Source: Halomicrobium sp. LC1Hm (lineage in GTDB: Archaea; Halobacteriota; Halobacteria; Halobacteriales; Haloarculaceae). Taken from it: DNA of 64,000 nucleotides. A program made the position numbers and the translations under genes. This document shows, piece by piece, positions 16,921 to 25,198 of this stretch (positions are counted from its first letter, which is position 1; each line of letters opens with the position of its first letter). The stretch covers positions 2,170,001 through 2,234,000 of the forward strand of contig NZ_CP044129.1 of assembly GCF_009617995.1 (NCBI RefSeq), in the 5' to 3' direction. The notes under the pieces were generated by a model. The model was not told the origin of the DNA. It saw only the letters and a list, made by a program, of their open reading frames with translations, and ran no database searches.

Positions 16921-19900
16921 TGGACGATCGCGGCCGCGTGCCGTTCGCACTGATCGGCGTCCTCCTGCTCGTCAGCAGCGCGACGCTTGCGACGACGATC
17001 GATCCGGGGCGTCCACCCGCCGACAGCGAGACCGAGGTGGTCACCGAACGGACGACCGCGACCGTACAGACGGAACTGCGCGAGGCCGTGACGACCGCCA
17101 GCCGGGCGGCCGCAGCGGACCCCGTCGTCGATCCGGCCGACACCGCCGCCGGTCGCCTTCTCGGCGAAGAGACGGCGTTTCGCGACGCGCTCCGGCTCCG
17201 GATCTACCTACAGGCCCGCGATCGCCTCTCTCGGGTCGCGGTCCGTCGTGGCGAGGTCACCGGCTCGGTCTCGCTGCCCTCGACGGAGACGCGGGCCGAG
17301 CGCCGCGCCGCCATCGACCGCGTGACGATCGAACGGGCAGACGACGACGGGACCGCGATCCGGGTGACCGTCGAGAACGTGACGGTTCGGACCCACCGCG
17401 GCGGGCAGGTGCGCTCCCGGACGACGATCGCTCCGACCGTCACCGTCGTGACGCCGGTGCTCGCGGCCCACGATCGAGTCAGTACCTACCAGCGGCGACT
17501 CGACGCCGGGGTGACGGAGCGAGGGCTGAGCCAGCGGTTGACGACCCAGCTGTACGCGCTGGCGTGGTCGCGGGGCTACCTCCAGTACGGCGAGGTGCCG
17601 ATCAGCAACGTCGTCTCGAACCAGCACGTGGGCGTCGTCACCAACGAGGCGCTGCTGGACCTCCAGCGCGAGACGATCGGACACGCCGATCCACGGGGCC
17701 GTCGCACGCTCGCGGTCGCGGCGGCACGGACGGCGGCACGCGACCTCACCGTCGCCACGGGCACGGACTCGCGCGTGACCGACGCCGTTCTGAGCGGGCC
17801 GACGAAGCCAGCGGCGAGCGACATCGAGGGACTGGAGCCACCGCGCCGGTCGAGCCCCGACGAGCGGCGCGAGATCGCGGTCAACGAGACGGCTGACAGA
17901 GCGTTCGTCGACGTGCTCGACGACGGTGCCATCGACAGCACGATACGGGACGCCTACAGCGTCGAGGTCCGGACGGTCGGCCGCGTCGAGGGCGACCGCC
18001 ACGTCGGCGTGTCGGCACCACGCCCCGCCGGCTCGAACTGGACGCGCGTCGACAAGCGCCGTGAGCGATCGCTCCGCCACCGGAACGTCTCCGTCGCGCC
18101 ACCGCCGATCCCCGACGGCTGGCACGAGTTCGAGACCTACGGCCGAGAGACGGTCGTCACGGAGCGAGCGGTGGCGGTCTGGCAGCGCCGGGTCGAGGGG
18201 CCAAACGGGAGCATCGAGACCGAGCGAACGACCACCGACAGGACGGGCACGAGCCGACAGACCGTCACCCTCGCGGTCGTCGGCCGTCACGACCGCACCT
18301 CGCCGGCTCCCGTTCGACCGATCCAGCGAGCCCACCAGCGCGGTGCCGGCCCGCTGGACGGACCGAACCTCGCCGACGCTCGCGAACGTGCCAAAGAGCG
18401 CCTGATCGACAGCCAGGGCGGCCGATCCGCGGCCCTCGAATACGCGGTCCACAGCGGGCCGGACTCCGACGTTCACACGATCGCGCTGAACGTGCCCGCG
18501 AACGCCTCCGAGTGGGCGTATCGGGATCTGATGGGACTCCGAGAACGGGTCCGGTCCGTCGCCGTCGAGGTGCGGCAGGGGCGAGTCGGGTCGTACGAAT
18601 CGAACCCGCCGGCAGCGCTGGCACGGGCTGTCGAGCGAGAGCGGACGCGGCTGATCGACGCACCGTCGAGCTACGACAGCGCGGCGACCAAGGCGCGGAT
18701 CGCCGTCCGGGTCGCGTACCTCGACCGCGTGCAGGCCCGCCTCCGGGCGCGGGCGGACGACCGGCGTGGCAGGGCCGACGCGTTCGGCGATCGGCTCGAC
18801 GAGGCCGGTACGTCGATCGAGACGCTGCGCGAGGGACTCGACGCTCGCGGACGGCCTCCGTCAGATCGTCAGCCGCGACTGGACGGTGTCGGGGGTCCGG
18901 TCGCGCTGACGGCCGACGGCGCACCGGCCTACCTCACGCAGGCCTCGCTCAGCCACGGCGACGACCCGGCGATCGAGAACGAGTCTCACCCGCTGGTCGC
19001 GCGCAACGTCAACGTCTTCACCGTGCCCCACCAGACCGTCTCGGACTCGCTGGTCGACGGTCTGTTCGGCGATCGATCGGGAGTCAGACTCGACACGGCG
19101 GCCCGGACGCTGAACGCGACCAACGCGACGCTCGCCGAGGCGAACGCCGCCGCTGTGGAGGGCGAGGAAGTTCGACGGACGGACGCGAGCCAGCGTGAAC
19201 CCCACGCCGAGAACGTTTCGGCGCTGGCTCGCGAACGCGACGCCCTCCGCCGAGAAGTCGCGTCGGCGAACGAGCACGTGCTCGACGGCCAGCGGTCGGT
19301 GCTGTCTCGACGGGGCGTCGCCGGCAGTGCCAGCGATCGCGAGGCGATGCTTCGAGACGCGCTCGCGCCGTGGCAGACGACCCACGCTCGGGCGCTGGCG
19401 CTGGCGAACGGCTCCGTCAGCCGTCGACTCGTCGCTCTCGCCGGCGAGCGGGCCGACCTCTCGGTGGCTGCACGCGACCGGCTCGCCATCCGACTGAACG
19501 CCACGCGCCGCGCGACGTTACGGGAGCAGGGCGGACGACCGGACACCGACGCCGTCGACGCGAGCCGATCGCGCACGCAGACGGTCGCGCGGGAGCTGGC
19601 CCGCGAGGCCGCTGCCGCCGGTGCGGAACGGGCCACGAAGCGCGCCTACGGTGCGGTGGTGAACGACACGTTCGAGGCGATGCCGGCCGGACTCCCGCTG
19701 GCACCCGTACCGGGCTCGTGGTACGCCACGACGAACGTCTGGCACGTCACGGTCCGTGGCGAGTACGCCCGCTTCGGCGTGCGCGTCTCGCAGGGGCGGC
19801 CGACGACGCCCGGCGGCGAGTTCGTCTACGCCAGAGACGGCGAGAACGTCTCTCTCGACGTCGACGACGACGGGTCGCCCGAGCGAATCGGGCGGTCCAC

Positions 19901-20027
19901 CCGCGTCGACTTCGAGGCCACGGCGACGGTCCTCGTCGTCGTGCCGCCGGGCAAGACCGGCGTCGGCGACACCAACGGCGTCGCGATCGAGGAGTCGGAG
20001 GGGTGGCCCGATCCGGGGCCGGAGTGA
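16920..20027 (+). CDS. Very large secreted protein of the pilus-like cluster
   Basis: 1035 aa. The ATG shares a base with the previous stop (TGATG). MDDRGRVPFALIGVLLLVSSATLATTI gives a pilin-like leader: charged start, then a hydrophobic helix. The remainder (about 1000 residues) is predicted outside the cell and is rich in Arg, Asp, Ala and Thr, with long helical stretches (residues ~560-650 and 720-930), many NxS/NxT sequons, and a C-terminal beta segment (WHVTVRGEYARFGVRVSQG). It is the biggest component and the last gene of the unit. No catalytic motif seen. Candidate tip adhesin or filament scaffold; this is inference. I recall DUF7286-like. Confidence 0.78.
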   Translation: MDDRGRVPFALIGVLLLVSSATLATTIDPGRPPADSETEVVTERTTATVQTELREAVTTASRAAAADPVVDPADTAAGRLLGEETAFRDALRLRIYLQARDRLSRVAVRRGEVTGSVSLPSTETRAERRAAIDRVTIERADDDGTAIRVTVENVTVRTHRGGQVRSRTTIAPTVTVVTPVLAAHDRVSTYQRRLDAGVTERGLSQRLTTQLYALAWSRGYLQYGEVPISNVVSNQHVGVVTNEALLDLQRETIGHADPRGRRTLAVAAARTAARDLTVATGTDSRVTDAVLSGPTKPAASDIEGLEPPRRSSPDERREIAVNETADRAFVDVLDDGAIDSTIRDAYSVEVRTVGRVEGDRHVGVSAPRPAGSNWTRVDKRRERSLRHRNVSVAPPPIPDGWHEFETYGRETVVTERAVAVWQRRVEGPNGSIETERTTTDRTGTSRQTVTLAVVGRHDRTSPAPVRPIQRAHQRGAGPLDGPNLADARERAKERLIDSQGGRSAALEYAVHSGPDSDVHTIALNVPANASEWAYRDLMGLRERVRSVAVEVRQGRVGSYESNPPAALARAVERERTRLIDAPSSYDSAATKARIAVRVAYLDRVQARLRARADDRRGRADAFGDRLDEAGTSIETLREGLDARGRPPSDRQPRLDGVGGPVALTADGAPAYLTQASLSHGDDPAIENESHPLVARNVNVFTVPHQTVSDSLVDGLFGDRSGVRLDTAARTLNATNATLAEANAAAVEGEEVRRTDASQREPHAENVSALARERDALRREVASANEHVLDGQRSVLSRRGVAGSASDREAMLRDALAPWQTTHARALALANGSVSRRLVALAGERADLSVAARDRLAIRLNATRRATLREQGGRPDTDAVDASRSRTQTVARELAREAAAAGAERATKRAYGAVVNDTFEAMPAGLPLAPVPGSWYATTNVWHVTVRGEYARFGVRVSQGRPTTPGGEFVYARDGENVSLDVDDDGSPERIGRSTRVDFEATATVLVVVPPGKTGVGDTNGVAIEESEGWPDPGPE

Positions 20028-20060
20028 CACTGACTTGTAGGCCCGTCCTGTAGGGTGAGT

Positions 20061-20489
20061 ATGCTCAGAGGCGAATTCGAGGACGCGGGCGAGCAGTCAC
20101 CAGAGACTCTCCGGCGGGCCTACGAGACGCGGCTGGCCGAGACCGTCGAATCGGTCGGCGTCGACCGGGCCGTCGACGAGACGCCGCTGGACCGAGACCG
20201 GATCACGGCACTCCTCGACGGTGCCTCCCCGGAGATCGAACTCACTGAAGCCGCGGCGATCCTGGCGCTCGACGAGGACCGTCCCCACGCCGACACGATC
20301 GCGGCGGACGCGCGGGACATCCTCCTGATGGGGATGACGACGGCGGTCCTGGACGTGGAGACGCTCTCGTCGGGTGTCGACGGCCAGCTCGAACCGAAGG
20401 AGATCCAGCAGAAGGTCGAGGGCCGGTTTCCGATGACTGTCGCGGAGTACGCCCTGCTCCACCAGTTCATCGCCCAGCGCGAGGGGTGA
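20061..20489 (+). CDS. DUF5791-like haloarchaeal protein
   Basis: 142 aa acidic, helical protein. AYETRLAETVESVGVDRAVDET followed by ITALLDGASPEIELTEAAAILAL resembles a helix-turn-helix arrangement, and ARDILLMGMTTAVLDVETLSSGVDG then FPMTVAEYALLHQFI are the conserved later blocks. It ends 3 nt before the next gene, so the two are probably cotranscribed. The ATG at 20061 is used; a GTG two codons earlier is possible. Function unknown. Confidence 0.74.
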   Translation: MLRGEFEDAGEQSPETLRRAYETRLAETVESVGVDRAVDETPLDRDRITALLDGASPEIELTEAAAILALDEDRPHADTIAADARDILLMGMTTAVLDVETLSSGVDGQLEPKEIQQKVEGRFPMTVAEYALLHQFIAQREG

Positions 20490-20492
20490 CCG

Positions 20493-21386
20493 ATGCGGGT
20501 CGCCATCCTCGGCTGCGGGTACGTCGGGCTGGCCCTCTGTCGCCAGTTGACCGACGCGGACCACGACGTGATCGGTGTGCGCCGCTCTCCAGACGCCACG
20601 GCGGCGATCGAGGACGCCGGTGGCACGGCGGTCCGGGCCGACGTGACCGAGGCCGACGAACTCGCTGCCGTCCCCGACGTCGACGCGATCGTCTTCGCTG
20701 CCAGTTCCGGCGGGCGGGGAGCCGACGCGGCGCGCCGGGTGTACGTCGAGGGCCTTCAGACGGTGATCGACCACTTCGGAGCGCGCGACGAGCCGCCAGC
20801 GCGGCTCGTGTACACGTCGAGTACGGGCGTGTACGGCGACCACGACGGCGACTGGGTCGACGAGACGACGCCGCTCGACCCCCAGACCGACAAGACGCGG
20901 GTCCTCGCCGAGGCCGAGCGCATCGCCAGGGAGCGGGCGCTGGACCGCGGCATCGACGGGACCGTCGCCCGCTTTGCCGGACTGTACGGTCCCGACCGGT
21001 ACCGGCTGGAGCGGTACCTCGACGGTCCCGTCACCGAGGGGTACCTGAACATGGTTCACCGCGCGGACGCGGCGGGCGCGGTCGCCTTCCTCCTCCGCGA
21101 GGGAGTGGCGCGCGACGAGACCGTGCTGGTCGTCGACGACGAACCGGTCTCGAAGTGGGCCTTCGCCGACTGGCTGGCCGACGAGTGTGGCGTCGCGGAG
21201 CCACCCAAACAGACCACGGGCGAGCGTCTCGCGGCCGACGATCTCTCGGAGACCGCGCGTCGTCGGATCCAGACGAGCAAGCGCTGCTCGAACGACCGAC
21301 TGCACTCGCTGGGCTACGAGTTCGCCCATCCGACCTTCCGGTCGGGGTACCGCGACGCGATCGAGCGCTACCGGGCCGGGAACTGA
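20493..21386 (+). CDS. NAD(P)-dependent epimerase/SDR-like protein
   Basis: 297 aa. The Rossmann motif GCGYVG is at residues 7-12 (MRVAILGCGYVGLALC), followed by VRADVTE for the cofactor ribose region and LVYTSSTGVYGDHDG, an extended-SDR active-site strand. The Tyr-x3-Lys pair is not obvious; in this position the sequence reads ETTPLDPQTDKTR. The C-terminus (TSKRCSNDRLHSLGYEFAHPTFRSGY) is the substrate-side region as in YeeZ-type proteins. Substrate unknown; a nucleotide-sugar or precursor is possible but unproven. Confidence 0.83.
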   Translation: MRVAILGCGYVGLALCRQLTDADHDVIGVRRSPDATAAIEDAGGTAVRADVTEADELAAVPDVDAIVFAASSGGRGADAARRVYVEGLQTVIDHFGARDEPPARLVYTSSTGVYGDHDGDWVDETTPLDPQTDKTRVLAEAERIARERALDRGIDGTVARFAGLYGPDRYRLERYLDGPVTEGYLNMVHRADAAGAVAFLLREGVARDETVLVVDDEPVSKWAFADWLADECGVAEPPKQTTGERLAADDLSETARRRIQTSKRCSNDRLHSLGYEFAHPTFRSGYRDAIERYRAGN

Positions 21387-21447
21387 CGCCCACTCGTATC
21401 AGACCAGGGGAACCTTCTTATCCGGTGACGCTGAAAACTGCGTCCGT

Positions 21448-22620
21448 ATGCCGATCTGGCAAGTAGGTGGCCTCCAGCGAGTCGTCGATCGCGTCACCGT
21501 GTTCGCGCGTGAATCGCCGCTGGTGGCCGCGCTCGTGGTCGTCGGACTCCTCGTCTTTCTCGTCGGGGTCCGGCTCGCGATCGACAGACTCCGCCGATCG
21601 CCGGCCGAACGCCTCCAGCGGCTGCTGGCGTCGACCGACGAGATCGCCGTGTTGATGCATCCGAATCCCGATCCGGACGCGATGTCGAGTGCGCTGGCCG
21701 TCGGCAGGCTGGCGACGCAGGCAGGTTCGTCGCCGACGCTGTACTACCCCGGACAGATTCGCCATCAGGAAAACCGTGCGTTTCAGACCGTTCTCGACCT
21801 GGACTTCGATCGCATCGAGAAGGCCGGCCAGCTACAGGAGAGTGCGGTCGTCCTGGTCGACCACAACGAGGCGCGTGGCTTCCCCGGCGCGGAGGGCATC
21901 GATCCGATCGCCGTGATCGATCACCACCCCGGCGGCGGCGAGGGGTCGGAGTTTTCCGACGTTCGCACCGACTACGGTGCCTGTGCGACGATCTTCGCGG
22001 AGTACTTCGAGCAACTCGACTGGGAACTGGCCGACGACGACGCGGCCGACGACGACGACGAGCAGCTCGACCAAGAGGTGGCGACGGGGCTGCTCTACGG
22101 CATCCAGTCGGACACGAAACAGCTCACGAAGGGGTGTTCGTCCGCGGAGTTCTCGGCGGCCGAATACCTCTACGACGGGATCGACGAAGATCTGCTCGAC
22201 AGAATCGCGAACCCACAGGTCGACGCCGAGGTGTTAGACGTGAAAGCCCGTGCGATCACCGACCGCCAGATCGAGAACGCCTTCGCGATCAGCGACGTGG
22301 GCGCGATCTCGAACGTGGACGCGATTCCACAGGCCGCCGACGAACTGCTCCGACTGGAGGGCGTGACGGCGGTCGTCGTGATGGGACGAAAAGAGGACAC
22401 GCTGCACCTCTCCGGGCGCTCGCGCGACGATCGCGTCCACATGGGCAATGTCCTCCAGGCGGTCGTCGACGACATTCCGATGGGATCGGCGGGCGGCCAC
22501 GCCCGGATGGGCGGGGGCCAGCTCTCGATCGATCACATGAACGGGATCGGACCGGGCAGCGGCGTCGCGATGGCCGACTTCAAGGGGCACCTGTTCGACG
22601 CGATGGCCGGCGACATCTGA
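21448..22620 (+). CDS. Membrane-anchored DHH-DHHA1 phosphoesterase
   Basis: 390 aa. One transmembrane helix at residues ~24-45 anchors the protein. The DHH domain follows: HPNPDPDAMSSALA (His71, Asp75, Asp77), VLVDHNE near 133, and the name-giving Asp158-His159-His160 in AVIDHHPGG. The DHHA1 domain ends with GSAGGHARMGGGQL, the nucleotide-binding glycine motif. All metal ligands are present. Relatives degrade nanoRNA, or c-di-AMP (GdpP/DhhP). A TATA-like CTTCTTATC is 27-35 nt upstream. Substrate not decidable by eye. Confidence 0.88.
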   Translation: MPIWQVGGLQRVVDRVTVFARESPLVAALVVVGLLVFLVGVRLAIDRLRRSPAERLQRLLASTDEIAVLMHPNPDPDAMSSALAVGRLATQAGSSPTLYYPGQIRHQENRAFQTVLDLDFDRIEKAGQLQESAVVLVDHNEARGFPGAEGIDPIAVIDHHPGGGEGSEFSDVRTDYGACATIFAEYFEQLDWELADDDAADDDDEQLDQEVATGLLYGIQSDTKQLTKGCSSAEFSAAEYLYDGIDEDLLDRIANPQVDAEVLDVKARAITDRQIENAFAISDVGAISNVDAIPQAADELLRLEGVTAVVVMGRKEDTLHLSGRSRDDRVHMGNVLQAVVDDIPMGSAGGHARMGGGQLSIDHMNGIGPGSGVAMADFKGHLFDAMAGDI

Positions 22621-22652
22621 CTGCTTTTGACGGTCGAGAGCCAACGACGACT

Positions 22653-23738
22653 ATGGCAACTCAGTCGGCGACCTGGGCCTACCGTGACGACCACGACGAC
22701 TTCGCCCGCACGTACTTCAGGCGGTTCGGCGACTGTGTCGTTTCCAGCATCGGCGTCGGCACCTACCTGGGCGACCCGACCGACGAGCAAGACGAGCGCT
22801 ACCGAGAAGCGATCGCCGACGCGCTCCGCTCGGGGATCAACGTCGTCGATACGGCGATCAACTACCGACACCAGCGCTCAGAGCGCGTCGTCGGCGACGT
22901 GGTCCGGACGGGGCCGGTCGACAGAGAGGCGGTCCTCGTGGCGACGAAAGGCGGGTTCGTCCCCTTCGACGAGGACCGGCCGGGCAATCCCGGCGCGTAC
23001 GTCAGGTCGGAGTATCTCGACACCGGCATCGTCGACAGCGACGACCTCGTCCGCGGGCACCACTGCATCGCACCGGCGTTCATCGAGGACCAGCTCGACC
23101 GCTCGCTGGAGAACCTCGGGGTGGACACGATCGACCTCTACTACGTCCACAACCCGGAGACACAGCTCGAAGCGAACTCGCGAGCGGCGGTGTACGACCA
23201 GCTCGAAGCGACCTTCGAGCGCCTGGAGCGACGCCGCGCGGCGGGGGACATCAGACACTACGGCGTGGCGACGTGGGACGCGTTCCGGGTGCCCGCGGAC
23301 CACGACAGCTATCTTTCACTGCCCGAGATCGTGCGCCGTGCGCAGTCGGCGGCCGACACGGTCGACAACGAGACGACGGGCTTTCGCGGGGTCCAGCTCC
23401 CCTTCAACGTGCAGATGGCCGACGCCTTCACCGTCGAGGCCCACGAGGGTGCAGAGGGCACTCAGTCCGCGCTGTGGTTCGCTCACGAGGCCGAGCTGTC
23501 GGTGTTTACCAGCGCGTCGATCATGCAAGGGGAGCTGTCGACGGGGCTGCCCGACGATATCGCGGCCAGACTCGACGGCGACACCAGCGTCCAGCGCTCG
23601 ATCAACTTCGCCCGGTCGCCGCCGGGCGTCACGTCCGCGCTGGTGGGGATGGGATCAACCGAGCACGTCGTCGAGAACGTCGCCGCCGGCCGGTACGAGC
23701 CACTCGGTGCGAGCGCGTTCGACGCCGTCTTCGAGTAG
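22653..23738 (+). CDS. Aldo/keto reductase (second)
   Basis: 361 aa. The catalytic tetrad is present: Asp66 and Tyr71 in NVVDTAINYRH, Lys99 in VATKGGF and His166 in YYVHNPE. Compared with the first aldo/keto reductase (500-1477), it has long insertions, notably around residues 105-140 and 200-245, and an AGYEP-like C-terminal VGMGSTEHVVENVAAGRYE. Substrate unknown. A TATA-like GCTTTTGAC 22-30 nt above the ATG suggests its own promoter. Its TAG stop directly abuts the stop of the zinc-finger gene on the other strand. Confidence 0.88.
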   Translation: MATQSATWAYRDDHDDFARTYFRRFGDCVVSSIGVGTYLGDPTDEQDERYREAIADALRSGINVVDTAINYRHQRSERVVGDVVRTGPVDREAVLVATKGGFVPFDEDRPGNPGAYVRSEYLDTGIVDSDDLVRGHHCIAPAFIEDQLDRSLENLGVDTIDLYYVHNPETQLEANSRAAVYDQLEATFERLERRRAAGDIRHYGVATWDAFRVPADHDSYLSLPEIVRRAQSAADTVDNETTGFRGVQLPFNVQMADAFTVEAHEGAEGTQSALWFAHEAELSVFTSASIMQGELSTGLPDDIAARLDGDTSVQRSINFARSPPGVTSALVGMGSTEHVVENVAAGRYEPLGASAFDAVFE

Positions 23739-23906
23739 CTACATCTCCTGCCACTTGCTCTCACAGTTCGGACAGACGCGGATCTTTCCGATCTCGTCGG
23801 GATCGTTCTCCGTTCCCAGCTCCTGGTCACAGCTGGTACAAGAGAGCCGCCCGTAGTTGTCCTTCTCCAGATCCCCCGCCCGCAGTCCGGACCGTACTGA
23901 GTCCAT
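23739..23906 (-). CDS. HVO_0758-like small zinc finger protein
   Basis: 55 aa. Two CxxC pairs, CTSCDQ and CPNCES, separated by 18 residues form a zinc ribbon. MDSVRSGLRAGDLEKDNYGRL and NDPDEIGKIRVCPNC match the HVO_0758 family, a micro-zinc-finger of Haloferax studied for small protein function. It converges end-to-end with the aldo/keto reductase, with no base between the stops. Regulatory or nucleic-acid-binding role is the general expectation for such proteins; nothing more specific can be read here. Confidence 0.85.
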   Translation of the reverse strand: MDSVRSGLRAGDLEKDNYGRLSCTSCDQELGTENDPDEIGKIRVCPNCESKWQEM

Positions 23907-23960
23907 GGCTGGTGGTGGAACGGCCGAGGGTAAAAAGGCTCGCGACGGACCGGAAGGTTT

Positions 23961-25160
23961 GTGCCGTTGACTGACCGACCAGTTAGCGTGTCTCGCCGAA
24001 CGGTCTTCGGGTCGTTGCTGGGGCTGGTCTTCCTGGTGAACCTCGCTCGGGTCGTGTTCGCGCCCCTGCTGGAGCCACTCGGTGGCGCACTCGACGCCAA
24101 CGACGCCGCGCTGGGGACCATCGCGACGCTCGCGTGGCTCGGGAGCGCGCTGCCCCGCATCCCGACCGGCTACCTCCTGACGCGAATCTCTCGCAGCGCC
24201 GTCATCCTCACGTCCTCGGGGGTTCTGGCGGTCGCGGCCGTCACCACGTCGCTCGCCAACAGCGTTCCGGCCGTGATGGTGGGGGCCTTCCTGATGGGGC
24301 TCGCCAGCGGCTCGTACTTCATCGCGGGCAATCCCCTGGCGAGCGAACTGTTTCCCGACCGGGTCGGCTCCACTCTGGGTATCCACGGCACGGCCAGTCA
24401 GCTCGCGGCCGTCGGCGCGCCGGCGATCGTCGGTGTCGCGATCGGCTTCGGCGACTGGCGCACCGTCTTCCGCGCGATCGCGGTCGCGGCGGTCGTCTCT
24501 GGGACCGCGTTCGCGCTCACCGCCCGGCGGACCGAGATGCCCGACGCCGGCGACGAGGACACCGCCTTCCTCGGGGCCGCACGGCACCAGTGGCGGATCA
24601 TCCTCGCCGGTGTCGCCGTCATCGGCGTCACCGGGCTGGTCTGGAACGGCCTGTTCAACTTCTACGTGAAGTACTTCCTCGCGAAGGGACTGACCGCGGC
24701 CCAGGCCAACCAGTTGCTGACCGTCGTCTTCGGTGCCGGCGTCCCGGCCTTTTTCGTCTCGGGACGGCTGGCCGACCGACTGCCGGTGTTGCCGTACATC
24801 CTCTCGATCATCGCCGGCTTCCTGGCCTGCGTGTACGCCACGACGCTGGTCTCGGCGTTCCTCCCGCTGGCCGCACTCAGCGCCGTCATGGGGTACGTGA
24901 TCCACAGCCTCTTTCCCGCCGTCGACACCTACCTGCTGGGCTCGCTCCCCGACCACCACCGCGGGAGCGCCTACGCCGTCTACAGCGGGACGATGATGAT
25001 CATCCAGGCCTCGGGGAGTTCCGTCGTCGGGACGCTCTCGTCGGCCGGCTACGGTTTCGAGACGATCTTCACCTGGCTGGTGGCGGTCCTGGCCGTCGTC
25101 CTGGTCGCGCTGACGGGACTGTACGTCGACGGCCAGCTTCCGACCGGCGCACGGGCGTAG
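23961..25160 (+). CDS. MFS transporter
   Basis: 399 aa with twelve hydrophobic segments. Loop 2-3 carries LGSALPRIPTGYLLTRISRSA, a divergent form of the MFS A-motif, and the second half has the related GRLADRLPVLPY. The central loop (TARRTEMPDAGDEDTAFLGAAR) is short and acidic. The GTG at 23961 gives MPLTDRPVS; the GTG at 23988 (MSRRTVFGSLL) is an equally plausible start just before helix 1. Transported substrate unknown. It ends 38 bp before the glycosyltransferase gene, which has its own TATA-like element. Confidence 0.87.
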   Translation: MPLTDRPVSVSRRTVFGSLLGLVFLVNLARVVFAPLLEPLGGALDANDAALGTIATLAWLGSALPRIPTGYLLTRISRSAVILTSSGVLAVAAVTTSLANSVPAVMVGAFLMGLASGSYFIAGNPLASELFPDRVGSTLGIHGTASQLAAVGAPAIVGVAIGFGDWRTVFRAIAVAAVVSGTAFALTARRTEMPDAGDEDTAFLGAARHQWRIILAGVAVIGVTGLVWNGLFNFYVKYFLAKGLTAAQANQLLTVVFGAGVPAFFVSGRLADRLPVLPYILSIIAGFLACVYATTLVSAFLPLAALSAVMGYVIHSLFPAVDTYLLGSLPDHHRGSAYAVYSGTMMIIQASGSSVVGTLSSAGYGFETIFTWLVAVLAVVLVALTGLYVDGQLPTGARA

Positions 25161-25198
25161 GCACGCTGTTTTTGGGGCCGGAACCGAAGTGGAGAGTG

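Noticed and set aside
21387-21447. GTATCAG near 21395 as another palindrome end
   Set aside because: No second arm is present in the gap; single short match.
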